Notes: generated by a model from the letters alone, not told the origin. A stretch of 64,000 nucleotides of DNA from Hyphobacterium sp. CCMP332 (GCA_014323545.1 CP058647.1:3140001-3204000), one strand, 5' to 3'. Positions 17,814 through 26,955 are shown, numbered from the stretch's first letter. Made by a program: numbers and translations.

Positions 17814-18797
17814 TTGTGTGTGTTGGAAAAATACAGTTTTATTAAATGTCTGTTCTATCTAATCCCGGTTTCTTTTTTTCTGATTTCCTGTTCTTCAGAG
17901 GATATTGATGTCACTAAACTTCAACCGACAGAATTAGAAGTAACTGTCTTAAATGCCAATGGACAACCGGTACCCAATGCGGAAGTAAGATTGTATCGTT
18001 CACAAAGAGCATTTGAGCTTTTAGCACAGGATGTTGCAAGGGGTAAAACCAACGGTTCAGGCAAAATACTCTTTTCGGATTTACAACCAGTAAATTATTA
18101 CTTCTATGCTTTTTACAAAGATCAGGGAGCAGGCCTTGTTAGAAGTAATTACGGAAATTTCAATGCTACTTATTTCGATGATAAATCAAATATTTCGCTC
18201 TATGATTATTTGACTGAAAATGGTCTTACAAAGGTTTCAGTCTCAACACTTTTTACCAAACCCATCAATCCGACTGAAATAAGCTTTGATGAATTGAGAA
18301 TTATTTATTCAGGTGAAGAAATGGAATTTCCATCTAATGCCAATGATACCCTTGATATTGCTTTTGGATTTTTCGAAGGAGGCGTAAACAATATTTACGC
18401 GATAAGTACAAGCAACCCTACTAATGCCCTGGTTTCTTTTACAGATAATTCTTATTTCTTCTATCAGGAGTCTTCAGAGAACATACTCGGTGAACTCTAT
18501 TATTATAGTTTTGCAAATCCTGTATTTTTTGACCTCAATGCGCTTGCTCCGCCAAACAATAATGGAGGACTATCAACGACTTTAGATTTAATCCCTATAA
18601 CATATAATGAATTCACGGGAGAATTTGATTTTAATGATCAACTATGGGGATTGTATGTCAACCTTGATTTTTATTTAAGTGAGGTCATTATAAATGCGAG
18701 GGCCACAGGGGATTATCCCAACAGAATTGTTATTGATCCAGATGCATATTTAGGTAAAAATAATTATGCCCTGGATGTTATTTTAAGCTGGAACTAA
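17814..18797 (+). CDS. Lipoprotein with N-terminal Ig-like (carboxypeptidase-regulatory-like) domain; caspase operon gene 1
   Basis: 327 residues if it starts at TTG 17814; GTG 17820 and TTG 17823 are alternatives, and in-frame stops at 17802 and 17808 exclude any upstream ATG. Lipobox SFFLISCSSED gives a surface or periplasmic lipoprotein. Residues ~40-110 (ELEVTVLNANGQPVPNAEVRLYRS, then GKTNGSGKILFSDL) are a carboxypeptidase-regulatory/SpaA-like beta-sandwich, a common carbohydrate- or protein-binding scaffold. The remaining ~210 residues are unrecognised. First gene of a tight operon with spacers of 1, 4 and 1 bases, leading to an exported caspase. Confidence 0.75.
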   Translation: MCVLEKYSFIKCLFYLIPVSFFLISCSSEDIDVTKLQPTELEVTVLNANGQPVPNAEVRLYRSQRAFELLAQDVARGKTNGSGKILFSDLQPVNYYFYAFYKDQGAGLVRSNYGNFNATYFDDKSNISLYDYLTENGLTKVSVSTLFTKPINPTEISFDELRIIYSGEEMEFPSNANDTLDIAFGFFEGGVNNIYAISTSNPTNALVSFTDNSYFFYQESSENILGELYYYSFANPVFFDLNALAPPNNNGGLSTTLDLIPITYNEFTGEFDFNDQLWGLYVNLDFYLSEVIINARATGDYPNRIVIDPDAYLGKNNYALDVILSWN

Positions 18798-18798
18798 A

Positions 18799-19302
18799 AT
18801 GAAAAAATATTACTTTTTTGTACTCGTTTTACTGATTTCCATTATTTCCTGCTCCAGAGATGAGGTAGAACCATCTAACCTTACACTTTTGACTGATAAT
18901 GGTGTAAAATCCTGGCTAGTTGTAAAACTTGAAGAGGATGGAGTCGCCCAACCAAGTGATTGTTCAAGTGATGATATTTTCACATTTGAACTTTACAATG
19001 AAGAAACAGAAGCCACAAAATATACAATTGAAGATAATCTTGTTGCCTGTGTAATCATAGACGATTATATAGTTTCTGAGGGAACCTGGAGATTGAACAA
19101 TAAAGGCAACAGGATAACTCTGGTTCAAAGAGATAATTTTGTGATAATCGATGAAAACAATCAACAGGAAGAAGCTTCAGATTTTGTCAATCAGGTATTT
19201 GATATTGTAGAAATAAGCGAATCAAATCTCGTACTTCAGGCTACTGATGAATCCAATGAATTTGATCCGAAGGTAGTTACTTATACACTAAGAGAGTTTT
19301 AA
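18799..19302 (+). CDS. Lipocalin-like lipoprotein; caspase operon gene 2
   Basis: 167 residues. Lipobox LISIISCSRDE. The body follows the small Bacteroidota lipocalin-like pattern: SWLVVKLEEDG near the N-terminus, a Cys pair (DCSSDD and NLVACV), EGTWRLNNKGNRITLV in the middle, and a final strand (VVTYTLREF). Such domains are eight-stranded cups that bind small ligands or dampen receptors. One base separates it from gene 1 and four bases from the barrel gene, so it is co-translated with them. Ligand unknown. Confidence 0.72.
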   Translation: MKKYYFFVLVLLISIISCSRDEVEPSNLTLLTDNGVKSWLVVKLEEDGVAQPSDCSSDDIFTFELYNEETEATKYTIEDNLVACVIIDDYIVSEGTWRLNNKGNRITLVQRDNFVIIDENNQQEEASDFVNQVFDIVEISESNLVLQATDESNEFDPKVVTYTLREF

Positions 19303-19306
19303 GGTT

Positions 19307-20014
19307 ATGCAAAGGATATTAACAATAATTGTCATTTTATTATCAGTGTCTTCCATATCAAAAGCTCAATTTGAAAAGAAGCTGACTTTTGATTTTTCAC
19401 TTGGTTATGCCATACCAATGGGGGAAGACTTGAGAGAAGATCGCTTACCTTATTTCTACAGTAATATGAGCTCCGGGTTTGCTTTTGCCGCTGATTTTCA
19501 ATACAATCTCAATAAGAAATTGTCAATTGGAATGAGAGGAGAATATACTGACTTCTGGTCATGGTATGATCCCCGCTCAAGTCAGGTGGATGATAGCGAT
19601 GAATCATGGATAACTCTGATCAGTATAAATCCATATGCCCGATATAAAATTCTCGATAAGAAAATATCTCCTTTTGTTGTAGTATCAGCAGGAGCTACCA
19701 TATACAACGGTGAAAGATCACCCAGCAAAATTGTTATTAAAGATTTTTATGCTTCCAATCCTGAATCTTATCAAGCACCTATCAATGAAGTGACCATCAG
19801 AGAATCAGGACAATCCCTGAACACAAGGCTTGTTCCAAATACAATGGCAGGACTCGGTGTTCAAATGGATGTATCACAGTCCATTGGTATCTTTTTGCAG
19901 GCAAATTACAATCTGGTATTTACAAATCGGGATGAAGTGCTGAGACAGAACATGCAATATGTTCTTGTAACCGGTGGCGTTAATCTCAATTTTGTAAAAT
20001 CCAAAACTCTCTGA
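19307..20014 (+). CDS. Outer-membrane beta-barrel protein; caspase operon gene 3
   Basis: 235 residues. Signal peptide ends SISKAQ. Alternating hydrophobic strands typical of a small outer-membrane barrel are visible: LTFDFSLGYAIPMG, SGFAFAADFQYNLNKKLSIGMRGEYTDF, INPYARYKILDKKISPFVVVSAGATIY, TMAGLGVQMDVSQSIGIFLQANYNLVF, ending in YVLVTGGVNLNFVKS. This matches the PorT/OmpA-barrel-like 'outer membrane beta-barrel' class. It probably anchors or gates the exported caspase encoded one base downstream (inference from operon). Confidence 0.8.
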   Translation: MQRILTIIVILLSVSSISKAQFEKKLTFDFSLGYAIPMGEDLREDRLPYFYSNMSSGFAFAADFQYNLNKKLSIGMRGEYTDFWSWYDPRSSQVDDSDESWITLISINPYARYKILDKKISPFVVVSAGATIYNGERSPSKIVIKDFYASNPESYQAPINEVTIRESGQSLNTRLVPNTMAGLGVQMDVSQSIGIFLQANYNLVFTNRDEVLRQNMQYVLVTGGVNLNFVKSKTL

Positions 20015-20015
20015 T

Positions 20016-22112
20016 ATGTTAAAAAATCTTGTTTGGCTTGGATTAATTACATTGTGTAGTTCAGTCTTTGCACAAGAGCCTGCCTTAATCAAAAAAGTGG
20101 ACCCTGATAAACAAAGCATTCTGGCCATGGCGAGTTCTCCAGATGGTAAATGGCTCGTAACCGGAGGTGACGACAATCAGGTCATTTTTAGGGATTCTGA
20201 AAATGGATCCACTCTTTTTAAGCTAACAGGTCATAGCGACTGGGTTACAGCAGTTGAATTTTCATCATTTGATGACGATATGCTCAAAGTATTTGCATCC
20301 GGTTCCCGAGATGGACATGTTATTATTTATGATATCGAAAAGCGTATTATTATTTACCAGAACAATTCCTTCGAAAAGACGGTCAATGATATAGAAATTA
20401 TCAACTCCCTAAATTATTTGGTTGCTGTAAGTTCCGATGGTCAAATGAGTATTGTGGATTTAAATTCAAAGCAGGAAGTCAATAAAATAACAGTCTCTAG
20501 CTCACCGGTTTTGAGCGTTTGTGCAATTCCGGGAACAAATAATATTGCCACTTCCGATGCAGAAGGAAAAATAAGAATATGGGATGCTCTTTCGGGAAGT
20601 ATGGGACAGATCATAGATGCCCATGATAGTTATACGCGTTCAATTGATTTTATGAACAAGACTATAATTAGCGTGGGAGATGATAAATCAATAAAATTCT
20701 GGGATGCCGAAACGGGCAATTCAAAATCGAGCATTGAAAAAGTGCATAAAAAATGGATTCAACTTGTAGAAAGTGCCAATGATAATCAACATTATGCCAC
20801 AGGAGGACACGATGGAATGGTTCATTTTTGGGAACTTGGGAAATCTGAACCAATTTTTTCCTTAAAACAAAATGGCACATTTGTTACCGGTGTTTCTTTT
20901 TCATCTGATTTGAATAAGATATACACAGCAGGCTATGGAGGAGACATTCAATATTATGATATATCCTACCTCAATCTTGAACCCATTAAGAAGTACCAGG
21001 CCTCAGTTGCTTACTCAGCGAATAAACCCAGCACAGCAAATCTGTCAAATGAATCTGCAAAAAACGAAGTTGTTCTTGTTCAACCATATATTGAAAGAGG
21101 GAATACGTTTTATTGTTTGGAGGAAAAAATAGTAATCAAAGGTCAATTACTTTCAAAAAGCAGTATTCGGGAATTCAAGATCATTAATAAAACTACAAAT
21201 GAAGAAGATAGGCTTAGGGTTTCCGACAACCAAATCTTCGAACATGAGCTGCCAATTAGATTTAAGGATAATGAAATTAGTATTCGATTTACAACTATCG
21301 ATGGCGAGGTAGCAAATAAAACCATAATTGTACACAGGATATTTGATCAAAATAATCCCGATGATTTGGTTAAACTTACCAGAAATGGGAGAGATTATGC
21401 ATTGATAATTGCAACCAACAGTTATAATGCAATGAATGATTTGGTCAATCCCGTTTTTGATGCAACAACAATTGCGGCGGAATTAGAGAATAATTACAAT
21501 TTTAACGTTGAAAAAATTATAAATCCACCCCTGGATGAGATCAAGCTTAAGATTAAGGAGTATTCTAAGAAACTATACGCCGATGAAGACCAGCTTTTTA
21601 TATTTATTGCCGGACATGGTGAGTATGACGAACTGTTCAAAGAGGGCTATGTTGTTGCCTCCAATACAAAGGAAGGCGATGAAGCAAGAAGTACTTACCT
21701 TCCACATAGTACACTTCGTACTTATATAAACAATATTCCCTGCCGACATATTTTTTTAACCATGGATGTTTGTTTTGGAGGAACATTTGATCCATTTATT
21801 GCCAAAAGAGGCAATGAACCCTCAAAAGAGGAGCAGGTCAAAAAGATGCTATTCATCAAAAGAAAAATGAGTTATAAAACAAGAATCTATTTAACATCCG
21901 GTGGCAAGGAATACGTACCGGACGGCCGCCCCGGTCATCACTCTCCATTTGCAAGGCAATTTATAACAGCCTTGAGAACTTATGGAGGGAGCGACGGCAT
22001 ATTAACCTATCAGGATCTAATGAGCAGCGTAGAAATGGTAGAGCCCCAGCCAAGGGGAGGTGAGTTCGGTGATAATGAGCCGGGAAGTAATTTTCTGTTT
22101 ATTTATAAATAG
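20016..22112 (+). CDS. Exported WD40-repeat caspase-family (C14) peptidase; caspase operon gene 4
   Basis: 698 residues. Signal peptide (LGLITLCSSVFAQ). Residues ~25-320 hold about six or seven WD40-like blades (LTGHSDWVTAVEF, VIIYD, KIRIWDALSG, SIKFWDAETG, MVHFWELG, DIQYYDI). A linker of ~100 residues includes an Ig-like strand set. Residues ~458-690 are a caspase/metacaspase domain: YALIIATNSY, catalytic His534 in FIAGHGEYD and catalytic Cys586 in MDVCFGG. The TGT codon for Cys586 was confirmed at 21771-21773. Substrate specificity is unknown; Asp584 near the catalytic Cys resembles metacaspases. Most bacterial caspases are cytoplasmic, whereas this one is predicted to be exported. Confidence 0.9.
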   Translation: MLKNLVWLGLITLCSSVFAQEPALIKKVDPDKQSILAMASSPDGKWLVTGGDDNQVIFRDSENGSTLFKLTGHSDWVTAVEFSSFDDDMLKVFASGSRDGHVIIYDIEKRIIIYQNNSFEKTVNDIEIINSLNYLVAVSSDGQMSIVDLNSKQEVNKITVSSSPVLSVCAIPGTNNIATSDAEGKIRIWDALSGSMGQIIDAHDSYTRSIDFMNKTIISVGDDKSIKFWDAETGNSKSSIEKVHKKWIQLVESANDNQHYATGGHDGMVHFWELGKSEPIFSLKQNGTFVTGVSFSSDLNKIYTAGYGGDIQYYDISYLNLEPIKKYQASVAYSANKPSTANLSNESAKNEVVLVQPYIERGNTFYCLEEKIVIKGQLLSKSSIREFKIINKTTNEEDRLRVSDNQIFEHELPIRFKDNEISIRFTTIDGEVANKTIIVHRIFDQNNPDDLVKLTRNGRDYALIIATNSYNAMNDLVNPVFDATTIAAELENNYNFNVEKIINPPLDEIKLKIKEYSKKLYADEDQLFIFIAGHGEYDELFKEGYVVASNTKEGDEARSTYLPHSTLRTYINNIPCRHIFLTMDVCFGGTFDPFIAKRGNEPSKEEQVKKMLFIKRKMSYKTRIYLTSGGKEYVPDGRPGHHSPFARQFITALRTYGGSDGILTYQDLMSSVEMVEPQPRGGEFGDNEPGSNFLFIYK

Positions 22113-22170
22113 AGCAGTATCTCTTTATGATCTTGAATGAGAATTTTCGTTTATTAAAAATATCCCATTA

Positions 22171-22190
22171 CATTTAATTTATATTAAATG
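22171..22190. promoter_or_regulatory. Inverted repeat before ROK kinase gene
   Basis: CATTTAA-TTTATA-TTAAATG, 7-bp perfect arms around a 6-base centre, 14 bases before ATG 22205. Position suits an operator. No repressor gene is adjacent. Confidence 0.3.
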
Positions 22191-22204
22191 GCTTTGATTA
22201 TTTT

Positions 22205-22951
22205 ATGAATATTTTGGGAATCGATATAGGAGGAACAGGCATAAAAGGTGCAATTGTAGATACTAAAAAAGGGGAATTAAAGTCTGAGCGTTTTAGAATT
22301 GACACTCCAAAACCATCCACTCCCGATGCTGTGGCCGGGACGATTCTGAAAATTAAAAATCATTTTAGCTGGAATAATGACATAGGCTGTTGTTTTCCTT
22401 CGGTGGTGATAAATGGCAATGCAAAATTCAGCTCTAATCTTGACCCGAAATGGAAAGGAGTCCAGATTGATGCTTTATTTAGCAAAGCCTGTGATGGACT
22501 TGAATTCAATATAATTAATGATGCAGATGCCGCCGGTATAGCGGAAATGAACTTTGGTGTAGGAAAAGATAAAAAAGGGCTGGGATTGATGATCACCATT
22601 GGGACAGGGATTGGTAGTGGGATGTTTTACGATGGTCAGCTGATCCCAAATACAGAACTCGGCAGAATATTTGGACATGATGGCGATTTGTTTGAAAACT
22701 ACACGGCTGATTCCGCCAGAAAAAATGAAAACCTAGAATGGCATGAATGGGGCAAACGATTTAATAAATATTTAAACCACCTTGTTCGCATTTTTTCACC
22801 GGATTTTTTCATTCTCGGAGGAGGAGCAAGCAAAAAAATGGAGAAGTTTGAAAATGAGCTAAATGTGGATACACCAATTTATGTATCTAAGAATCTTAAC
22901 AATGCCGGTATCATTGGAGCAGCTTTCAATGTTATCGAGCCACATCACTGA
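22205..22951 (+). CDS. ROK-family kinase, polyphosphate-glucokinase-like
   Basis: 248 residues, shorter than ordinary ROK kinases (~300) and close to PPGK enzymes. Phosphate-binding DIGGTGIKGAIVDT at the N-terminus, catalytic Asp within INDADAAGIAE, the second phosphate loop MITIGTGIGSGMF and GGGASKKMEKF are present. The ROK zinc motif (CxCGxxGC) is absent, as in polyphosphate glucokinases. It should phosphorylate glucose with polyphosphate or ATP in the cytoplasm; choice of donor is inferred from family features. Polyphosphate kinase is encoded ~39 kb away. Monocistronic. Confidence 0.82.
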   Translation: MNILGIDIGGTGIKGAIVDTKKGELKSERFRIDTPKPSTPDAVAGTILKIKNHFSWNNDIGCCFPSVVINGNAKFSSNLDPKWKGVQIDALFSKACDGLEFNIINDADAAGIAEMNFGVGKDKKGLGLMITIGTGIGSGMFYDGQLIPNTELGRIFGHDGDLFENYTADSARKNENLEWHEWGKRFNKYLNHLVRIFSPDFFILGGGASKKMEKFENELNVDTPIYVSKNLNNAGIIGAAFNVIEPHH

Positions 22952-23119
22952 AATATAGATTTGATTAATTCAAACCGTATTAAATAGAAATTATAAGGGT
23001 TTGATTGGATTTTTGATGCTAATCAATGGAGGTCTTTAAAGCGATCGAATCTGACCAATATCATAGGAATTCTCAAAATTTTTCATGTCCTTCTTTTCTG
23101 AATATTAAAATGGAGAGTC

Positions 23120-24643
23120 ATGAAAAAATTAACAAAATCAGGAATACTGAGCATATTTCTGAGCCTTTTAATTATGGCCGTATTTCTTGCCTGCAAAGAT
23201 GAAAATGAATCACCGAATCCTTCGGTTAACTTACCCGATGCCACATTTGAATTGGTCAGTTGGGATCACATTAATCTAGAGGAAATAAATGACTACGAAG
23301 CACCGGCAAGTTTCAAAGTTACATTTGCTTCTTCTGTTGTTCAACAAATGGAAACCTGGGAAAAACTGGAAATCGACTTTGGAAATGGGTTAGATACTGT
23401 TTTGGATCCTTATGAAGGACAAAATCTCTATTTTGTTTCGACTTATTATAAAAAAGGAAGTTATACCGTTACTGCTAAAATCACTAATTCCAGTGGTACA
23501 GCTGAGTTTTCACAAACTGTGGATATCACACCTATGGTAAATCTGGAACAAAAATATATCGATGGTTTTTGGAGCATCATTGAGCAAAGTGTCAGCTCCG
23601 GGAATGGTGGATCGACAGTTCAAATTGAGCCTTATAGAGAGTTCTTTCATTTTGGAGGCGGCAGTTATGAAAGATGGAGTCTGAGCTGGGCCGAATACGA
23701 AAGCGGCAGTTTGGCGATTGATGCTAAGGAGATTGAACTTACACCCTCGATTGGTACCGGCGTAACTGTTATAGTTGATTCTTTTTATAGAATTGATAAT
23801 ATTCCTGTTTTGGCGGCCCGGACCTCCATGCTGGATGATGATATTGGCCTTGTGAATTACAATCTCGTTTTGCAACTCGACCAACGTTTTTATTTAGGAG
23901 GATATCCTCCGGTTAGTGTCATGGGTATATTTATGGATCATAAATGGAGTATTATTGAACAAGAGAGCTGGAAGTATGAATTCTCTGATCAAAGCCTTCA
24001 ATACAATAAAATTGTAGAAAATTGGTCAAAAGAAGTTATTCCCTATAATCATTTCACAATAGAACCACCTTCATATATCATTGATAATTGGAAAGAAGGT
24101 AATTTCGATGTCATGAATAATTACACTGGAAATAAATTGACAATGAATTTCATTAATAATGATGGTGATAGAGTCTTTCTTCTTTTTAAAGCTATGATGG
24201 ATATACACAATGAGTTATTCCTGTGGAGCACAACTTTTGTGGATGATGGCAACGAAACCTATCGATATGAAACCAGATCCAAACTCATAAAAAGTGATGG
24301 CAGTGAAGCTTTTATTGAAAGAGATTCCCTTGTTGGCTCATGGGAAATCACTGCTAAAACAGAAACTATAAACGGTATAGCCGTTGATCCGGGTAACTCT
24401 GAAAGTCCTTCTGTCGGTGATGTGCTGACTTTGAATGATGATGGTTCAGCCAATTTGGGTGGAGCAGGAGAGATGTGGTTTGTTTTGGATGAATGTAATT
24501 TCGTTTTGCTGCCTGATGGTGGTGACACCATATTAGTTCACTTAAATAGCTATGATAAAGCAAATTCGGAAATTGAAATTTTGACTATCACAAATGAAGT
24601 AGAAGATGATTATAAACTCATTTTTGAGATGTTTAAGTTATGA
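23120..24643 (+). CDS. Lipoprotein with PKD domain and lipocalin-like C-terminal domain
   Basis: 507 residues. Lipobox MAVFLACKDEN. Residues ~40-140 form a PKD-type Ig fold (ASFKVTFASS, KLEIDFGNGLDTVLD, YKKGSYTVTAKITNSSG), in which the usual W.FGDG is replaced by IDFGNG. Then come two strand-rich stretches, with the C-terminal ~110 residues (DSLVGSWEITAKTETINGIAV ... DVLTLNDDGSANLGGAGEMWF) following the Bacteroidota lipocalin-like pattern. A surface ligand-binding lipoprotein is likely. Monocistronic. Confidence 0.72.
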   Translation: MKKLTKSGILSIFLSLLIMAVFLACKDENESPNPSVNLPDATFELVSWDHINLEEINDYEAPASFKVTFASSVVQQMETWEKLEIDFGNGLDTVLDPYEGQNLYFVSTYYKKGSYTVTAKITNSSGTAEFSQTVDITPMVNLEQKYIDGFWSIIEQSVSSGNGGSTVQIEPYREFFHFGGGSYERWSLSWAEYESGSLAIDAKEIELTPSIGTGVTVIVDSFYRIDNIPVLAARTSMLDDDIGLVNYNLVLQLDQRFYLGGYPPVSVMGIFMDHKWSIIEQESWKYEFSDQSLQYNKIVENWSKEVIPYNHFTIEPPSYIIDNWKEGNFDVMNNYTGNKLTMNFINNDGDRVFLLFKAMMDIHNELFLWSTTFVDDGNETYRYETRSKLIKSDGSEAFIERDSLVGSWEITAKTETINGIAVDPGNSESPSVGDVLTLNDDGSANLGGAGEMWFVLDECNFVLLPDGGDTILVHLNSYDKANSEIEILTITNEVEDDYKLIFEMFKL

Positions 24644-24670
24644 TAGGTTGTTTTAAATAATAATTTTTTC

Positions 24671-24750
24671 CTTCAGACTTATTCTCAGAAATTCTGATTG
24701 ACTAAATCAATAATGACCTTCCGAATCTCTGCCGGATGAATCATGGGGTG
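24671..24750 (+). repeat. Dispersed repeat R, copy 1
   Basis: About 80 bases nearly matching 25650-25729 (copy 2): both contain TCAGACT-ATT-TC, ATTCT-ATTGAC and the conserved end CGAATCTCTGYCGGATGAAT. It lies 27 bases after a stop codon. With copy 2 it brackets the gene at 24905-25642 as direct repeats. The rest of the 24644-24904 spacer holds the promoter described next. Confidence 0.7.
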
Positions 24751-24892
24751 TTGATATCTTAGAATGAAGAATATATAGCGGCTTAAGGTGCACACTTTAT
24801 CATTTTATCCCAATTTAATTCCACTCTGGTTTCACTGCTTTGTCACTAAACTACTTATACTTCCAGCCTTGTAGCTTATATTCTGAAAACGG

Positions 24893-24900
24893 TATATTTA
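24893..24900 (+). promoter_or_regulatory. -7 box four bases before the start codon
   Basis: TATATTTA (seven of eight -7 positions), then atct and ATG 24905. Upstream -33 candidate is CTTG at 24868-24871, with a longer than usual spacer. Predicts a leaderless mRNA. Confidence 0.45.
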
Positions 24901-24904
24901 ATCT

Positions 24905-25642
24905 ATGAAGTTTAAAGCGTGGATAATAAACCTCAAAGCACCAAGATTAATAATCGAAGCGGTTCTAATATTCGGATCTGTTTATTTTGCTTTGATTCTT
25001 GAGGCAGATAGAAGTAGGGATTTCGAGAGAGAAATTCTGATTGGAAAACTTGAAAAACTGGAAAGAGAGATCAGGTACGATTCATTAAAATATTCAGATA
25101 TGCTTTCTGATGGTAAAGAAAATGGAATTATCCTTCAGCCTGATATTGATCGGGATTCAATTTCGGCAAGACTATTAAAGTTAAAGCCTCTTCATTGGTC
25201 TGATACTTTGGTCAGTTTATACAAGAATGATCTGCCATATTCGATGTGGACAGAATCCTGGATGAAAGAAAGCCTTACTTTTAATTCAATTCTGGAAAAC
25301 CATGATTACCTAATTCTAAATGAGGGCACATATTCAGAACTTGAATTTTACTTTAGATATCGAAATGCCTTAAATGAAGACAATAATCAAGATGTAAAAA
25401 TCTTCTATGCATTAGAGGGGTATTTAGAGGATAAATTTCCCAGACCTGAATTTCGCTCTGTTACGGAATGGAAAGAAATAGTGAAAACTACTTTTTTTCA
25501 GAATTGTATTATGGCCAGATTAGAGATAAAAAGGGACAAGCGGTCCTTGTCAACTTACCTTTTGTCAACCCTTGAGTCCAAAAAGGCAATAATTAAAAAT
25601 GAAATTGAAGCTCAGAAAGATGCAATGGAAGGAATTTTTTGA
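24905..25642 (+). CDS. Single-pass membrane protein, DUF6090-like
   Basis: 245 residues. One N-terminal membrane segment (IIEAVLIFGSVYFALILEA, ~16-34) is followed by a charged helix (DRSRDFEREILIGKLEKLEREIRYD). This is the layout of Bacteroidota DUF6090-like proteins, where a TM helix joins a long coiled helix and a C-terminal helical domain. The final ~40 residues are again helical and Lys-rich. Role unknown. It is bracketed by direct repeats R1 and R2, which end eight bases after its stop codon; the gene could have duplicated or moved as a unit. Confidence 0.62.
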   Translation: MKFKAWIINLKAPRLIIEAVLIFGSVYFALILEADRSRDFEREILIGKLEKLEREIRYDSLKYSDMLSDGKENGIILQPDIDRDSISARLLKLKPLHWSDTLVSLYKNDLPYSMWTESWMKESLTFNSILENHDYLILNEGTYSELEFYFRYRNALNEDNNQDVKIFYALEGYLEDKFPRPEFRSVTEWKEIVKTTFFQNCIMARLEIKRDKRSLSTYLLSTLESKKAIIKNEIEAQKDAMEGIF

Positions 25643-25649
25643 ATAATTA

Positions 25650-25729
25650 CCGTCAGACTAATTTTCTAAATTTCTAATTGACAATAAAAATAAATCCTCC
25701 GAATCTCTGTCGGATGAATCAGAAGGTTA
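25650..25729 (+). repeat. Dispersed repeat R, copy 2
   Basis: Direct repeat of 24671-24750, starting eight bases after the stop of the gene at 24905. The end CCGAATCTCTGTCGGATGAA differs from copy 1 at one base in twenty. It runs to within six bases of the arsenite-exporter stop codon. Confidence 0.7.
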
Positions 25730-25735
25730 GCAAAG

Positions 25736-26755
25736 TTAAAATGCCCATTTTTTGGCGATATATACCAGTGAAAGCATAATAGGTACCTCGATAAGTACGC
25801 CCACGACGGTTGCAAGCGCCGCTCCGGATTCCAATCCGAATAATGCAATTGCAACTGCAACAGCTAGTTCAAAAAAATTACTCGCTCCAATCATAGAAGC
25901 GGGAGCACATACTCTGTAATTCAGTTTCAAATACTTGCCCACAAACCAGCTCAGAAAGAAAATGAAATAAGTCTGTATTGAAAGTGGAATAGCAATCATT
26001 AAAATATGCTGAGGTTGGTTCAATATTTGTGAACCCTGAAATGCAAATAGAAGAATAAGTGTAGCAAGTAAGGCAGAAATAGAAAAAGGCTTCAATAATG
26101 GAAGCAGGCGGCCTTCAAGCCATTTCTGTCCCCTGGACTTTATGGCCCATCGATGGACCAGGTATCCAATTACCAGTGGAAAAAGAACAAAGGCGATAAC
26201 GGAGGTAATGAGTACATCATAAGGCACCCTAAAATCTGTAATACCCAGGAGTAATTGTACAATAGGCACAAAAGCAACAAGAAGAATGAGATCATTTACG
26301 GATACCTGAACGAGTGTGTAATTCGGGTCACCATTGCTCAAATAAGACCAGACAAAGACCATAGCCGTGCATGGGGCAGCTCCGAGGAGAATCGCACCTG
26401 CAATATATTCATCGGCCAGCGAGGGATCTATCCAGGCTGAATAGAGTTTGTCAAAAAATACCCAGGCAAACAGAGCCATGGTGAAAGGTTTTATGAGCCA
26501 ATTAACTACAATTGTCAAACCAAGACCTTTTATGTTTTGATTAAAGTTCCTTAGAGATGAGAAGTCCACCTGAACCATCATAGGGAAGATCATAAACCAA
26601 ATCAAAATGGCTACGGGAATATTGACATTTGAAATCTCGATGTTTGCAATTTGCTGCATCTCAGTCTCAAAAAATTGCCCGACCATGACCCCAACTCCGA
26701 TGCACAGAATTACCCAAACGCTAAGATATTTTTCGAAAAACCCTATACCTTTCAT
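25736..26755 (-). CDS. ACR3-family arsenite efflux transporter
   Basis: 339 residues with about ten hydrophobic segments. ACR3 hallmarks are clear: LLGAAPCTAMVFVWS with the conserved transport Cys129, and ASNFFELAVAVAIALFG with Glu296, positions equivalent to the essential Cys and Glu of studied ACR3 proteins. It should export As(OH)3 using the proton gradient across the inner membrane. Unusually there is no arsR, arsC or arsM beside it. A palindrome suited to an ArsR-type regulator lies upstream (26778-26793). The DUF2461 gene upstream on the same strand is 200 bases away. Confidence 0.9.
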   Translation of the reverse strand: MKGIGFFEKYLSVWVILCIGVGVMVGQFFETEMQQIANIEISNVNIPVAILIWFMIFPMMVQVDFSSLRNFNQNIKGLGLTIVVNWLIKPFTMALFAWVFFDKLYSAWIDPSLADEYIAGAILLGAAPCTAMVFVWSYLSNGDPNYTLVQVSVNDLILLVAFVPIVQLLLGITDFRVPYDVLITSVIAFVLFPLVIGYLVHRWAIKSRGQKWLEGRLLPLLKPFSISALLATLILLFAFQGSQILNQPQHILMIAIPLSIQTYFIFFLSWFVGKYLKLNYRVCAPASMIGASNFFELAVAVAIALFGLESGAALATVVGVLIEVPIMLSLVYIAKKWAF

Positions 26756-26777
26756 TTTCTTTTAGAAATTAATAATT

Positions 26778-26793
26778 ATCGTAATAATACGAT
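26778..26793. promoter_or_regulatory. Candidate ArsR-type operator before the arsenite exporter
   Basis: ATCGTA-ATAA-TACGAT: perfect 6-bp arms, 4-base centre, 22 bases upstream of the exporter ATG. Weaker pairing continues outward. ArsR/SmtB repressors bind such AT-rich inverted repeats; the regulator gene is not in the window, so this is inference. Confidence 0.45.
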
Positions 26794-26955
26794 TAATATA
26801 TATTAAATCAAGCCAAAGGGCTGGAGCTTATTATATTTAAAAATGCCGTTCATATGAGATTTTTAATTTTGGAAAAGAAAATATAGTTTCCTTCTACTCC
26901 ATGTTATAAAATTTGATAGTAAATAACATTAGAATTATCTCCGCTACGGACTCAT

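Noticed and set aside
17814-22112. Caspase operon as CRISPR-Craspase or CBASS-type cytoplasmic defence
   Set aside because: All four products have export signals, and no CRISPR, nucleotide cyclase or gasdermin gene is adjacent.
26816-26834. AGCC-AAAG-GGCT hairpin as terminator after DUF2461
   Set aside because: Only four pairs and no T-run on the required strand.
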